A stretch of DNA of 51,840 nucleotides from Chitinophagales bacterium (GTDB lineage Bacteria > Bacteroidota > Bacteroidia > Chitinophagales > UBA2359). Location of the stretch: positions 1 through 51,840 of the forward strand of contig JAEUUX010000218.1 in NCBI GenBank assembly GCA_016787295.1. Direction: 5' to 3'. A program made the position numbers and the translations under genes. The notes under the pieces were generated by a model that saw nothing but the letters and a program-made list of their open reading frames with translations, was not told where the DNA came from and searched no databases. This document shows, one piece after another, positions 7,077 through 15,553 of the stretch. How positions within the stretch are numbered: position 1 is the first letter of the stretch; each line of letters opens with the position of its first letter.

Positions 7077-8393
7077 TTATAGTTCCGTCACCCAATTGGC
7101 GCGATTTTCGGCGGGCATTTTCCACACAGCGCCATTCGTTTCGATATTGTTAAACATCAAATTCCATTCTTCGGGCGATTTTGATTCTTCGAGAATCAGG
7201 TAGCGTCGCATTTCCAAAATAATAGTCAGCGGATTAATGCTCACAGGACATTCTTCGACACAAGCATTACAGGTTGTGCAGGCGCGCAATTCTTCTATGC
7301 TAATATAGTCGTGTAACGATTTTCCGTCGTCGGCATCGTTGCTGTTGGTTTTTGCAAAAGCGGCTTTGTCTTCCATGCGGTCGCGTGTTGCCATCATGAC
7401 TTTTCGTGGCGACAAAAGCTTACCTGTTTGATTAGCAGGGCAGGCAGCAGTGCAGCGTCCACACTCGGTACAACTGTAAGCATCTAACAAACTTTTCCAA
7501 GAAAGGTCTTGCACATCTTTAGCACCAAATCGTTCAGGAGCGGCGTTGGGGTCTTCTTCGGGTGTGGGCAGCGAAGGGTCGAGCATCAGTTGTATCTCTT
7601 GCGTAATGCGTGGCATGTTTTTGATTTTGCCACGTGATTCCAAATCTCCAAAATAACTGTTCGGAAATGCCAACAAAATGTGCAAATGTTTAGAATATGG
7701 CAGATAGTTTAGGAACGCAAAAATACCCAAAATATGCGCCCACCAAGCCAAGCGCTCGATGATTTCGAGGGTTGTTACGCTACAATTGGCAAACAAAGGC
7801 ATCAATAAACCCGAAAAAAAGAAATGTCCAGTGGTATGATAATGTTCCGATGTGCCTTGTAGATGTTGGTCGGTGGCGTTCATCACCAATACAGCAAGCA
7901 TCAAAGTTATTTCTATGAACAAAATACGGTTAGCATCTTTGGCAGGAAAACCATGCAGGTCGGTATGTGCCAAACGCGGTACTTTTAGAACGTTTCTGCG
8001 CACCAAAAAAACGACACAGGACAGCAAAACTGCTACTGCTAAAAACTCAAAAAAGTTGATAGCAACCGCATAAATTCCGCCCAAATAAGGTGCAAACAAA
8101 CGGTGCGTTCCCAAAATACCGTCTAACACAATTTCGGCTACTTCGATATTAATCAGCAAAAAACCGACATACACAAAAAAGTGCAGAATAGCTGCGATGG
8201 GTTTTTTGAACATTTTTTGTTGTCCAAAAGCCAATAACAGCATATTTTTTAGGCGTACATTGGGATTGTCGTTGCGGTTTTCGGCTTTACCTTGCATAAT
8301 ATTTTGGTAAATTTCGCGTGCTTTTCGGCTAAATAGGTAGCCCGCCGCCGCAAGTGCCAACACGAATAATAATTGTTGTAAAATTCCGAGCAT
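7077..8393 (-). CDS. Membrane-bound 4Fe-4S oxidoreductase (NarI/HdrE-like plus ferredoxin domain)
   Basis: The 438-residue protein has about five to six membrane segments in its first 250 residues (at about 1-20, 67-90, 100-128, 160-180 and 190-235) and a C-terminal dicluster ferredoxin domain with CTECGRCTAACP and CTTCNACVEECP. Histidines in the membrane part (HFFVYVG, HTTGHFFF, WWAHILG) could ligate haem b as in NarI-type subunits. It pairs with the CCG protein encoded at 4925-5725; fused or adjacent HdrC/HdrB pairs are common. Together they would pass electrons between the membrane quinone pool and a cytosolic partner. The specific donor is not known. Confidence 0.8.
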   Translation of the reverse strand: MLGILQQLLFVLALAAAGYLFSRKAREIYQNIMQGKAENRNDNPNVRLKNMLLLAFGQQKMFKKPIAAILHFFVYVGFLLINIEVAEIVLDGILGTHRLFAPYLGGIYAVAINFFEFLAVAVLLSCVVFLVRRNVLKVPRLAHTDLHGFPAKDANRILFIEITLMLAVLVMNATDQHLQGTSEHYHTTGHFFFSGLLMPLFANCSVTTLEIIERLAWWAHILGIFAFLNYLPYSKHLHILLAFPNSYFGDLESRGKIKNMPRITQEIQLMLDPSLPTPEEDPNAAPERFGAKDVQDLSWKSLLDAYSCTECGRCTAACPANQTGKLLSPRKVMMATRDRMEDKAAFAKTNSNDADDGKSLHDYISIEELRACTTCNACVEECPVSINPLTIILEMRRYLILEESKSPEEWNLMFNNIETNGAVWKMPAENRANWVTEL

Positions 8394-8426
8394 TATTTTT
8401 GTTTTGGAAATGGGAAAGTAAGTAGA

Positions 8427-9068
8427 TTAAACGTGGGTTGTGGTGGATAGTGTTGCGTTTTGTATGGCGTTTTCGATGAGATAGTTCAATACGCCCAACA
8501 ATTCCGATAGATTTTTTAAGGGATAAAATTCGCTATCTATATAGACCGAAGTACCTTCTTTTTTCAAAAAATTCCACTCCGTGCCAGTAGTTACAGCGCC
8601 ATACAAAATGGGCAAAGATTTGTTTTCGACCTTTTTGTTGTACAAATCCACGCCACAAAGTTGGGCAATACATTGGGGAATACCCAATTCTAAGTCATTG
8701 TCTTTTGCTTCGACAACACAAAATATAGGACTTTCTACTTCTATGCTTTGTTTGGAATTGCTCAATACAAAATCGCATTCACCGTTTAAACCCAAATCTT
8801 TCTCGCCCTCGATATTCGCACCCGAATATAGCGCAAAAGAAAAATTATGTAAATATTGTAGCTCCGAAAGAACGGGAAAAACAATACCTTCGGAGCGCGA
8901 TTTTTCGTTAAAATAAGCAGTTCTATTGCGCGTATAACGTTCTAATAGTTGTACCAACAAAGCACTTGGTTCAACAGCAGGACAAGCAGGCAACCATGTG
9001 GTAAAATGAACACTAATGCCCAATTTTTGGCGCACACTTCTCAAATTTCGAAAGTCGCTATACTGCAT
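8427..9068 (-). CDS. PD-(D/E)XK nuclease-like protein, intact paralogue
   Basis: The 213-residue product carries GECDF (D99) and VVEAKDND (E120, K122), a PD-(D/E)XK core. I placed the start at 9068 (MQYSDFRNL) because the interrupted paralogue at 24105-24716 begins at the equivalent place; 15 extra upstream residues lack a counterpart. The two share (L/I)(Q/N)GxCDF, EAK, the GIxQCxAQ helix and the final DSE strand. It is the first gene of the Fe-S operon, 33 bases before the membrane Fe-S gene. A 10-bp inverted repeat lies 54 bases upstream. Function is unknown. Confidence 0.65.
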   Translation of the reverse strand: MQYSDFRNLRSVRQKLGISVHFTTWLPACPAVEPSALLVQLLERYTRNRTAYFNEKSRSEGIVFPVLSELQYLHNFSFALYSGANIEGEKDLGLNGECDFVLSNSKQSIEVESPIFCVVEAKDNDLELGIPQCIAQLCGVDLYNKKVENKSLPILYGAVTTGTEWNFLKKEGTSVYIDSEFYPLKNLSELLGVLNYLIENAIQNATLSTTTHV

Positions 9069-9121
9069 AAGTAACGATTTTTGGTGTTGCAAATAAGAGA
9101 ATAAACCACTCAAAACGCAAG

Positions 9122-9157
9122 GTCATGTATACAAAATGGCATTTTTCTATACATGAC
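9122..9157. repeat. 10-bp inverted repeat upstream of the Fe-S operon
   Basis: GTCATGTATA at 9122..9131 is exactly complementary to 9148..9157 across a 16-base spacer. It has no T-tract on either side, so an operator is likelier than a terminator. It lies 54 bases upstream of the start at 9068. Confidence 0.4.
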
Positions 9158-9197
9158 ACTCTGAACGTGTAGACAAAACAACGATTTCATTAACACG

Positions 9198-9335
9198 TTA
9201 TAGTTTATTGGTAAACAATTCAAACAGATTTTGGTTGACATAAAAGTTGCTTTTGCCTATTTTGTGTTTCTGCAAAAAACCATCTGCTATTAGTAAGCAA
9301 CAGGCGCATTTGGTACATAATTTAGGCAAAAAAAC
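9198..9335 (-). pseudogene. Possible remnant of a Fic-type protein C-terminus
   Basis: A 45-codon frame with no start reads ADGFLQKHKIGKSNFYVN then LFELFTNK. I recall this as the winged-helix tail typical of Bacteroidota Fic proteins, where a helix is followed by GFL-x3-KIG(K/R)-x-N-x-YxN. The frame begins inside the last codons of the AIPR gene. If correct, a Fic gene once lay here and was mostly removed when the present downstream end of the AIPR gene formed. Confidence 0.25.
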
Positions 9336-12300
9336 TTAACAAATCTTGACTACGAAAGTAGGCAGACAATTGACGCGCATCAATATTAGGGTATCGAAGA
9401 TTCATATCTTGCAAGGCTTGGTTAATTTGTTCAACCGATTTTTTGAACAAACCTTCTTTGTTTTGCTCAAAATACTCTTTAGCGGCTCTAAATTTTTCGT
9501 GATTTAATTCTTGCAAATTTTTCATTTGTAGTGCCTCTAACAAATTTTCGCCCAACAACATAGCCACAAAATAGCTACTATATGGCAAGTGTGGATATTG
9601 CTGTATAAGTTTTTCTTTGCGGCGCTGGTTGTCGGCATAACGAAAAATCAATACAGCCATAATCATCTGCACTGCTTGCAACTCGTAAAATACTTTATCA
9701 TAGTACTTGCTAAATAAGTTCTTTGACTGAAACTTGGCAATGCCCGGTTGTCGCCTCCAAACTGCCATAACTGCTTCAGCGGCTGTTGCCATAGCAAAGC
9801 GTTCGGGTTCAACAGGGCTAAGGTCGCGCTTGATTTTGTAGTCATATCCCAAACCTTTTGCTGCTATTTGCAAATCGCGTTGTTTTTTATCGGTACTTCG
9901 CAAATCGCTCAAATCGATAGGGCTTTGACTATTCGTATTTTGTGCTATTTTCAATACTTGGTCTTCGTTTTCGGGTATTTCATACAAACGAAACAACACA
10001 AAAGCACGCGAATAATCTATATCGCCATGTTTCTTCATGGTTTCATAGATAGTTCGACAAGTTTGTCCACCGTTGATAATTTGCAATTTTTTGACAACTA
10101 CATTTTTTTCTCGCTCAAAGCCATTGGCGGTCAGATAATTACAAATAGCAGTTATGCCGTTGTTGTAGAAATAAAAGTTTTCGCATTCATCATTATCCAA
10201 CAAAGTGGCTTGAATTTGGGCATTAACGTTATTTTGTTCAGAGAGAAAACCGCGCACATTTGAATCAAAAACACTTTCTCCAAACGTTTCGACAAGTCTA
10301 TGAATTTCGCTCACGTGTACTTTGCCCACTAAAATTCGATGATTAAGGTTTTCGATAAGGCTTTCGCCCTTAAACGCCAAAGTTGTGTCGACTACGCGCG
10401 TTTTTCGCAAACGCTCCATAATAGCGGCATGATTAAAGTATACTAATTCCACGTCTTTGTCTTTTGCCAAAACATCACCTTCTTGTTGCCATTTTTCTCC
10501 ATTGTTGATAAACACCAATTTTACTCGCGGTACCTGCCCTGCTTTTTTTAGCGAATGAACTTCGGTCAACACGGCTTTTAGGCGCGAATTAACAGGAATT
10601 GAACTATTTTTATCGAGCAAATTAGATAAATTAGACAAGATACTTTTGATGGCATTCACAGGAAAATGATTTTCTTTGCGCAAATCAAAAACATATTTAC
10701 TTTGAAAAAGTACCAATAAAAATTCAAATTCATCGATAGCCTGCACAAATGCTGCATCAATGCCTTGATCGTTGCCACCGTCGGTAACTATTCGTTCTGC
10801 TGCTTCTTTGTCAATATTTAGGTAAATAGCAGTAGACAAAATAACAAATGCACGTGACATTTTTTGTTTTTCATCGCCAATATTTTCAAACCATTCAGGA
10901 TTCTCGCGCACCATATTGCGAATTTGTTGGTCAATAGCTGTTTTCTCAAGATAGGAAGCAGATAAAGCGAGGTTCGCAGAAGGCTGTGTCTCAAAAGCAA
11001 AAATGTATCTACTAAACTCTTCTAAGCGCTCCAAAGTATCACGCTTACCCAAAACGGCTGCCATCTCAAAAACACCTGGTCCCGCCATACTTCCTGTCAA
11101 TGCCAAACGGAATAAAGGCATTATTTCACCAATTTTCGCACCGTTTTCGGTGGCAAAAGCTTTGGTAGCGGCTTCCCACTCGCTGGCTGTAGAAGGGCTT
11201 TGTTTGGCTAAATGCTCGATTAAGCCATCAAAAACAGGTTGCAATTCGGCTTTCCATCGTTTTTGTACGGCTACATCGTCATATTTGGTGGGAGCATTGA
11301 ACAAATAAGCCGCTTCTGTCCAAACATCGGACACAAAAGTCAAACGGTCTTTCACCAAATCTATTACTTTTGTCAAAAATTCGGGCGCGGTATCTTCCAA
11401 ACCCGCAGGAGCCACCTGCAAGGCAAGTTCTGCCAAAGTAGCTGTATCTTTTTGGCGCAAATACTGCTGGTTGAACCATTTAGCTTTGTCAAAATCGAAG
11501 CGCGCACCATGTTTGCTCACGTGCGACATATCAAATTCCGCTATTAGTTCGTCCATAGAAAATATTTCGCGCTCGCCTTGTGGGTGCCAACCAAAGAACG
11601 CCAAAATATTGACAAAAGCATTGGCAAAAAAGCCCATTTCACGAAAACCGTTAGATGATTCACCCGTTTGTGCGTTTTTCCATGCCAAAGGATACACTGG
11701 AAAACCATATCTATCACCCGCTCGTTTGCTCAACTTGCCTTTGCCGTCGGGCGACAACATCAATGGCAAATGGGCAAAAACAGGCATAATGTCCGAAATA
11801 CCCAAGCCGCGATACAACAAAACGTGCAGCGGCGTGGACGACAACCATTCTTCGCCGCGAATAACGTGCGTAATTTGCATCGTATAATCATCAACCACAT
11901 TGGCGAGGTGATAAGTCGGCATACCATCTGATTTCATCAACACCTTATCGTCCAATTCGTTGGTCTCAAAAGTCACCGTTCCGCGCACCATGTCCGTAAA
12001 AGTCACTTTTTCATCGGCAGGCATTTTGAATCGAATAACATAGTCACCTGCTTCGATGTGTTGTTGCATCGTGGGAGAATCAACCGAAAATTGGTTGTTC
12101 ATCGTGGAGCGTGTAGCTGCGTTGTACTGAAAATTGGGGTTTTGTTGGCGCATTTGGTCTAATGCTTCTGCTGTATCAAAGGCATAGTAGGCATAACCAT
12201 TTTCCACCAAACGGTCGGCATATTGGCGATACATACTTTTTCGCTCCGACTGGCGATAAGGCGCACAATTGCCTCCAACATGTACGCCTTCGTCGCATTG

Positions 12301-12504
12301 GATCCCAAGCCAATTCAACGAATCGATGATGTATTGTTCAGCTTCTGCCACATAGCGCGTTTGGTCGGTGTCTTCTATGCGCAAAATGAAGTCTCCTCCA
12401 TGTTTTTTGGCAAATAAATAACAATATAGAGCTGTTCGAACGCCTCCAATGTGCTGAAAACCTGTGGGACTTGGGGCGTAACGGGTGCGTATTTTTCGTT
12501 GCAT
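9322..12504 (-). CDS. gltX: Glutamyl-tRNA synthetase fused to an AIPR phage-resistance protein
   Basis: This is one uninterrupted frame of 1060 residues. Residues 1 to about 502 are a full-length GltX: HIGG at 18-21, KLSKRAG for KMSKS, and the usual C-terminal anticodon-binding end (LGKRDTLERL). Residues about 503-1060 are a full-length AIPR (PF10592-type) protein: a restriction-endonuclease-like part with GGNDQGID (D583) and QSK (601-603), then VRGFLSEQN, FYFYNNGIT and LQIINGGQT, and a helical tail. GltX charges tRNA-Glu in translation; AIPR proteins are abortive-infection or R-M associated defence proteins. Both halves look complete, so the join is end to end near position 10999. Internal ATG codons just after the junction could give a free AIPR. 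An assembly error that removed a stop codon is the main alternative. Confidence 0.9.
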   Translation of the reverse strand: MQRKIRTRYAPSPTGFQHIGGVRTALYCYLFAKKHGGDFILRIEDTDQTRYVAEAEQYIIDSLNWLGIQCDEGVHVGGNCAPYRQSERKSMYRQYADRLVENGYAYYAFDTAEALDQMRQQNPNFQYNAATRSTMNNQFSVDSPTMQQHIEAGDYVIRFKMPADEKVTFTDMVRGTVTFETNELDDKVLMKSDGMPTYHLANVVDDYTMQITHVIRGEEWLSSTPLHVLLYRGLGISDIMPVFAHLPLMLSPDGKGKLSKRAGDRYGFPVYPLAWKNAQTGESSNGFREMGFFANAFVNILAFFGWHPQGEREIFSMDELIAEFDMSHVSKHGARFDFDKAKWFNQQYLRQKDTATLAELALQVAPAGLEDTAPEFLTKVIDLVKDRLTFVSDVWTEAAYLFNAPTKYDDVAVQKRWKAELQPVFDGLIEHLAKQSPSTASEWEAATKAFATENGAKIGEIMPLFRLALTGSMAGPGVFEMAAVLGKRDTLERLEEFSRYIFAFETQPSANLALSASYLEKTAIDQQIRNMVRENPEWFENIGDEKQKMSRAFVILSTAIYLNIDKEAAERIVTDGGNDQGIDAAFVQAIDEFEFLLVLFQSKYVFDLRKENHFPVNAIKSILSNLSNLLDKNSSIPVNSRLKAVLTEVHSLKKAGQVPRVKLVFINNGEKWQQEGDVLAKDKDVELVYFNHAAIMERLRKTRVVDTTLAFKGESLIENLNHRILVGKVHVSEIHRLVETFGESVFDSNVRGFLSEQNNVNAQIQATLLDNDECENFYFYNNGITAICNYLTANGFEREKNVVVKKLQIINGGQTCRTIYETMKKHGDIDYSRAFVLFRLYEIPENEDQVLKIAQNTNSQSPIDLSDLRSTDKKQRDLQIAAKGLGYDYKIKRDLSPVEPERFAMATAAEAVMAVWRRQPGIAKFQSKNLFSKYYDKVFYELQAVQMIMAVLIFRYADNQRRKEKLIQQYPHLPYSSYFVAMLLGENLLEALQMKNLQELNHEKFRAAKEYFEQNKEGLFKKSVEQINQALQDMNLRYPNIDARQLSAYFRSQDLLSFFA

Positions 12505-12602
12505 ATTATTTTTGGTAGTTTAGGAAGTGGTTGCAAAATCCATCGAGTAGATGCAATTTGCTATGTATCCCTTGGATTATAATTAGCATTTAAAGCAATA
12601 GT

Positions 12603-12717
12603 ATTTTTTGGGCGTTTCCCTGCGGGTCGGGCTGTTACGGGCTTCGCTTCGCTTGGTGCTGCGTTGCTCTCCGCACTGGCTAACGCCACCCTCCACATCC
12701 CTAACGCGCTTCGCCAT
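12603..12717. repeat. GC-rich dispersed repeat, copy 1
   Basis: About 115 bp from TTTTTTGGGCG to CGCGCTTCGCCA, clearly richer in GC than its surroundings. A second copy in the same orientation lies at 36460-36574, with strong matches at both ends (TTTTTTGGGCG; GCACTGGCTAACGCCACCCT; CATCCCTAACGCGCTTCGCCA) and a variable middle. I recall similar intergenic elements in other Bacteroidota, where they yield spurious short ORFs. Confidence 0.7.
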
Positions 12718-12829
12718 CAACACCATTTGTACCATTTGGAAATTGGTGTTCGTGCTGGCATACTGTGCAAAAAATCCGAAAAGTAGTTTCAATTCGGTAT
12801 AATAACTATTTTTAGGTACTATAACAAAC

Positions 12830-12860
12830 GCCCTGCTCAAAAACATTGGTTGAGCAGGGC
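12830..12860 (-). terminator. Terminator of the beta-oxidation gene
   Basis: A perfect 11-bp stem (GCCCTGCTCAA and complement) with a 9-base loop lies 25 bases after the stop at 12885. The minus-strand exit is GTTTGTT, a modest T-run. Confidence 0.6.
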
Positions 12861-12884
12861 ATTTGCAATAGGTAAACAGCCGTT

Positions 12885-15332
12885 TTAGTTACGCAAAGGT
12901 TTACCAGTATTTAAGATGCTTTGAATGCGTTCCAATGTTTTGCGGGTGCTAAGACATTGCAAAAATGCTTCGCGCTCCAAATCGAGCAAGTATTGTTCCG
13001 AAACTTTGGTGGCTTGCGAAAGGTCGCCGCCGCACAATACATACGCCACTTTTTGGGCAATAAATTCGTCATGTTCAGAGGCATAGCCGCCAAAACGCAT
13101 GGCTGAGATACCAGAATAGAACGTACCCAAGGCTGTTCGTCCCAAGACTTGTATGTCTGTACGTGGTGCGGTTGCTACGTAGCCATTTTCTGCCAAATTC
13201 AATACAGCTTGTTTGGCTTCGGCGAGCAAACGGCGGTCATTGACCACAATTTGGTCGATACCTTTTCGCAAAATACCCATTTCGAGGGCTTCTTGCGCCG
13301 ATGTTGCTACTTTGGCTGTGGCAATGTGCATCAAATAGTTTTGCAAAGCGGGAACTTGAATATCACCTGCATAGTAGGCATCGGAGGCGCGAAGGGCAAA
13401 CTCTTTGGTGCCACCACCTGCGGGAATAACACCTGCTCCCACTTCCACCAAACCAATATAAGTTTCGGCTGCGGCTACGGCGCTGTTGGCGTGCATAGTG
13501 GTTTCGCAGCCGCCACCCAAGGTCAAGCCACGCGGAGCCACTACCACAGGAATACCTGAATAACGAACGCGCATGGTGGTTTGTTGGAATGCTCGGATAG
13601 CAAAATCCAATTCGTCGTACTCTTGTTCGATGGCAAGCATCAATATCATGGCTAAATTGGCACCTGCCGAAAAATTGGGAGCATCGTTGCCAATCACCAC
13701 ACCGTTCCAGCCTTGTTGCTCGGCAATATCGATGGCTTTGTGAATGCCTTGCAAAATTTCGGAACCAATGGCGTTCATTTTTGTGTGGAATTCTACGCAC
13801 AACACGCCATCGCCAATATTGTGAATCGTTGCGCCTTTGTTGCTCCAAATAGGTGCGGTATTGCGATAATTATCCAAAATGATGAACGATTCGGTGCCGC
13901 TAATAGTTTCATAGCTTTGTGTTGCAGGATTATAGACTTTTCTTTGTCCGTTTTCGGATAGATAGAAACTGCTATAGCCTTTGGCAAGCATATCATAGAC
14001 CCATTGAGCGGGGCGTTTGCCGAATGCTTCCATTTCGCTAACCATTTTTTGGATACCTAATGTTTCCCAATACTCGAACGGTCCCAGTTCCCAGCCAAAG
14101 CCTGCTCGCAAAGCATCGTCTATTTTGTAGATTTCTTCGGCAATTTCGGGGATTCTGTTCGATACATATTGGAACAAATGGTATGCCATTGTATTGAGGA
14201 ACTTTGACCCTTTGTCACTACCGCCATGCAATACGCGCAAACGGTCTTTTAGGTTGTCAATGGGTTTGGCATCGCCAATACATTTGAATTTGGGTTTTTG
14301 TTGGGCTTCGTAGTCCATCGTTTTGCGGTTAAGGGTGAGGATAGTTTTTCCACCATCACCTTTCACCTTTTTGAAAAAACCTTGTCCTGATTTATCTCCG
14401 AGCCAGTTGTTTTTGACCATTTGGTTCACATAATCTGGCACGACAAACATGGCGCGGGCTTCGTCGTTGGGGCAGTTTTCATATAGACCATTTGCCACTT
14501 TGACCAAAGTATCAAGACCTACCACGTCACAGGTTCGGAAAGTAGCCGATTTCGGACGACCTGCAATAGTACCTGTTAGTGCATCAACTTCCTCGAAAGT
14601 CATGTCTAATTGTTCCATAACATGGAAAACAGTCATGATAGAAGCAACTCCAATGCGGTTGGCAATGAATGCAGGTGTGTCTTTGCACAATACGGTGGTT
14701 TTGCCCAAATACAAATCGCCATAATTCATCAAAAATCGTGTGACTTCGGCGTGTGTATCAGGTGTTGGAATGATTTCCAACAATTTCAGGTAGCGCGGTG
14801 GATTAAAAAAGTGCGTACCGCAAAAATGTTGGCGGAATTCTTCCGAGCGACCTTCGCATAAAAGATGGATTGGAATACCCGATGTGTTGGAGGTGATGAG
14901 CGTGCCTGCTTTGCGGTTTTGTTCAACGCGCTCAAACACAGAACGTTTGATGTCTAAGCGTTCGATAACAGCTTCTACTATCCAGTCGCACTCTTTGAGC
15001 CACGACATATTGTCTTCAAAGTTGCCGACCGTGATGCGGCTTGCCAAGTTTTTGCTATAAATGGGCGATGGATTCGATTTCAGAGCAAACTGCAAAGCAT
15101 CGTTGGCAATGCGGTTGCGCACTTTGAGGCTGCTAAGGCTAAGACCTTGTGCTTCTTCGGCGGGTGTGAGGGCGTTGGGAACAATGTCCAACAATACCAC
15201 TTGCAGACCGATATTGGCAAAGTGGCAAGCGATACGGCTACCCATAACACCTGACCCCAATACCGCTACTTTGCGGATTTTGCGTTGTGTGGCAGGTGCT
15301 ACAGAAACGGTTTTTTCTAAAACAACGGTCAT
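12885..15332 (-). CDS. 3-hydroxyacyl-CoA dehydrogenase / enoyl-CoA hydratase fusion (FadN-like)
   Basis: The 815-residue bifunctional beta-oxidation enzyme has the dehydrogenase first (NAD-binding GSGVMG at residues 26-31, catalytic-His segment HFFNPPRYLKL, and the SNTSG loop), then the C-terminal dehydrogenase domain, and a crotonase domain at the end (FSAGANLAMI, GLTLGGGCETTMHA, EVGAGVIPAGGG). This order is that of B. subtilis FadN, not E. coli FadB. I placed the start at 15332 (MTVVLEKT), since 40 further upstream residues would overlap the promoter box at 15440-15447 and lack family similarity. It would convert enoyl-CoA to 3-ketoacyl-CoA in the cytosol. The thiolase that usually accompanies it is not adjacent. 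Confidence 0.9.
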   Translation of the reverse strand: MTVVLEKTVSVAPATQRKIRKVAVLGSGVMGSRIACHFANIGLQVVLLDIVPNALTPAEEAQGLSLSSLKVRNRIANDALQFALKSNPSPIYSKNLASRITVGNFEDNMSWLKECDWIVEAVIERLDIKRSVFERVEQNRKAGTLITSNTSGIPIHLLCEGRSEEFRQHFCGTHFFNPPRYLKLLEIIPTPDTHAEVTRFLMNYGDLYLGKTTVLCKDTPAFIANRIGVASIMTVFHVMEQLDMTFEEVDALTGTIAGRPKSATFRTCDVVGLDTLVKVANGLYENCPNDEARAMFVVPDYVNQMVKNNWLGDKSGQGFFKKVKGDGGKTILTLNRKTMDYEAQQKPKFKCIGDAKPIDNLKDRLRVLHGGSDKGSKFLNTMAYHLFQYVSNRIPEIAEEIYKIDDALRAGFGWELGPFEYWETLGIQKMVSEMEAFGKRPAQWVYDMLAKGYSSFYLSENGQRKVYNPATQSYETISGTESFIILDNYRNTAPIWSNKGATIHNIGDGVLCVEFHTKMNAIGSEILQGIHKAIDIAEQQGWNGVVIGNDAPNFSAGANLAMILMLAIEQEYDELDFAIRAFQQTTMRVRYSGIPVVVAPRGLTLGGGCETTMHANSAVAAAETYIGLVEVGAGVIPAGGGTKEFALRASDAYYAGDIQVPALQNYLMHIATAKVATSAQEALEMGILRKGIDQIVVNDRRLLAEAKQAVLNLAENGYVATAPRTDIQVLGRTALGTFYSGISAMRFGGYASEHDEFIAQKVAYVLCGGDLSQATKVSEQYLLDLEREAFLQCLSTRKTLERIQSILNTGKPLRN

Positions 15333-15439
15333 TGATAGAAAGTCTATTTTGGTTGAATTAAATTTTTGGTGGAGATGTGGCAATATCTTTGTTTTAGTGC
15401 TATTTGGAAGCCCAAAAACAAAACAGCCCAACTTGGCAG

Positions 15440-15447
15440 CAAAGGTA
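15440..15447 (-). promoter_or_regulatory. -7 promoter box (TACCTTTG)
   Basis: Consensus TAnnTTTG element on the minus strand, 108 bases upstream of the chosen start at 15332. Confidence 0.5.
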
Positions 15448-15553
15448 AGCAATTTTGCGCACTTTGCTGCTAAGTTGGGCTACAAATTTTCATTTTTTTT
15501 TGAAAGTTGTGGAATTAGTCTTGTTTGAATAGGTTGTTTGGTTTCCCCCAAAC

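Larger units (their letters stand above)
12505..12884. other. Intergenic region between gltX-AIPR and the beta-oxidation gene
   Basis: No gene is supported. The stretch holds a GC-rich dispersed repeat at 12603-12717 and a terminator at 12830-12860. An 87-codon minus-strand frame is a translation of the repeat. Confidence 0.5.

Noticed and set aside
12583-12846. 87-codon minus-strand frame
   Set aside because: It is a translation of the GC-rich dispersed repeat, which gives a similar spurious frame at 36445-36666.
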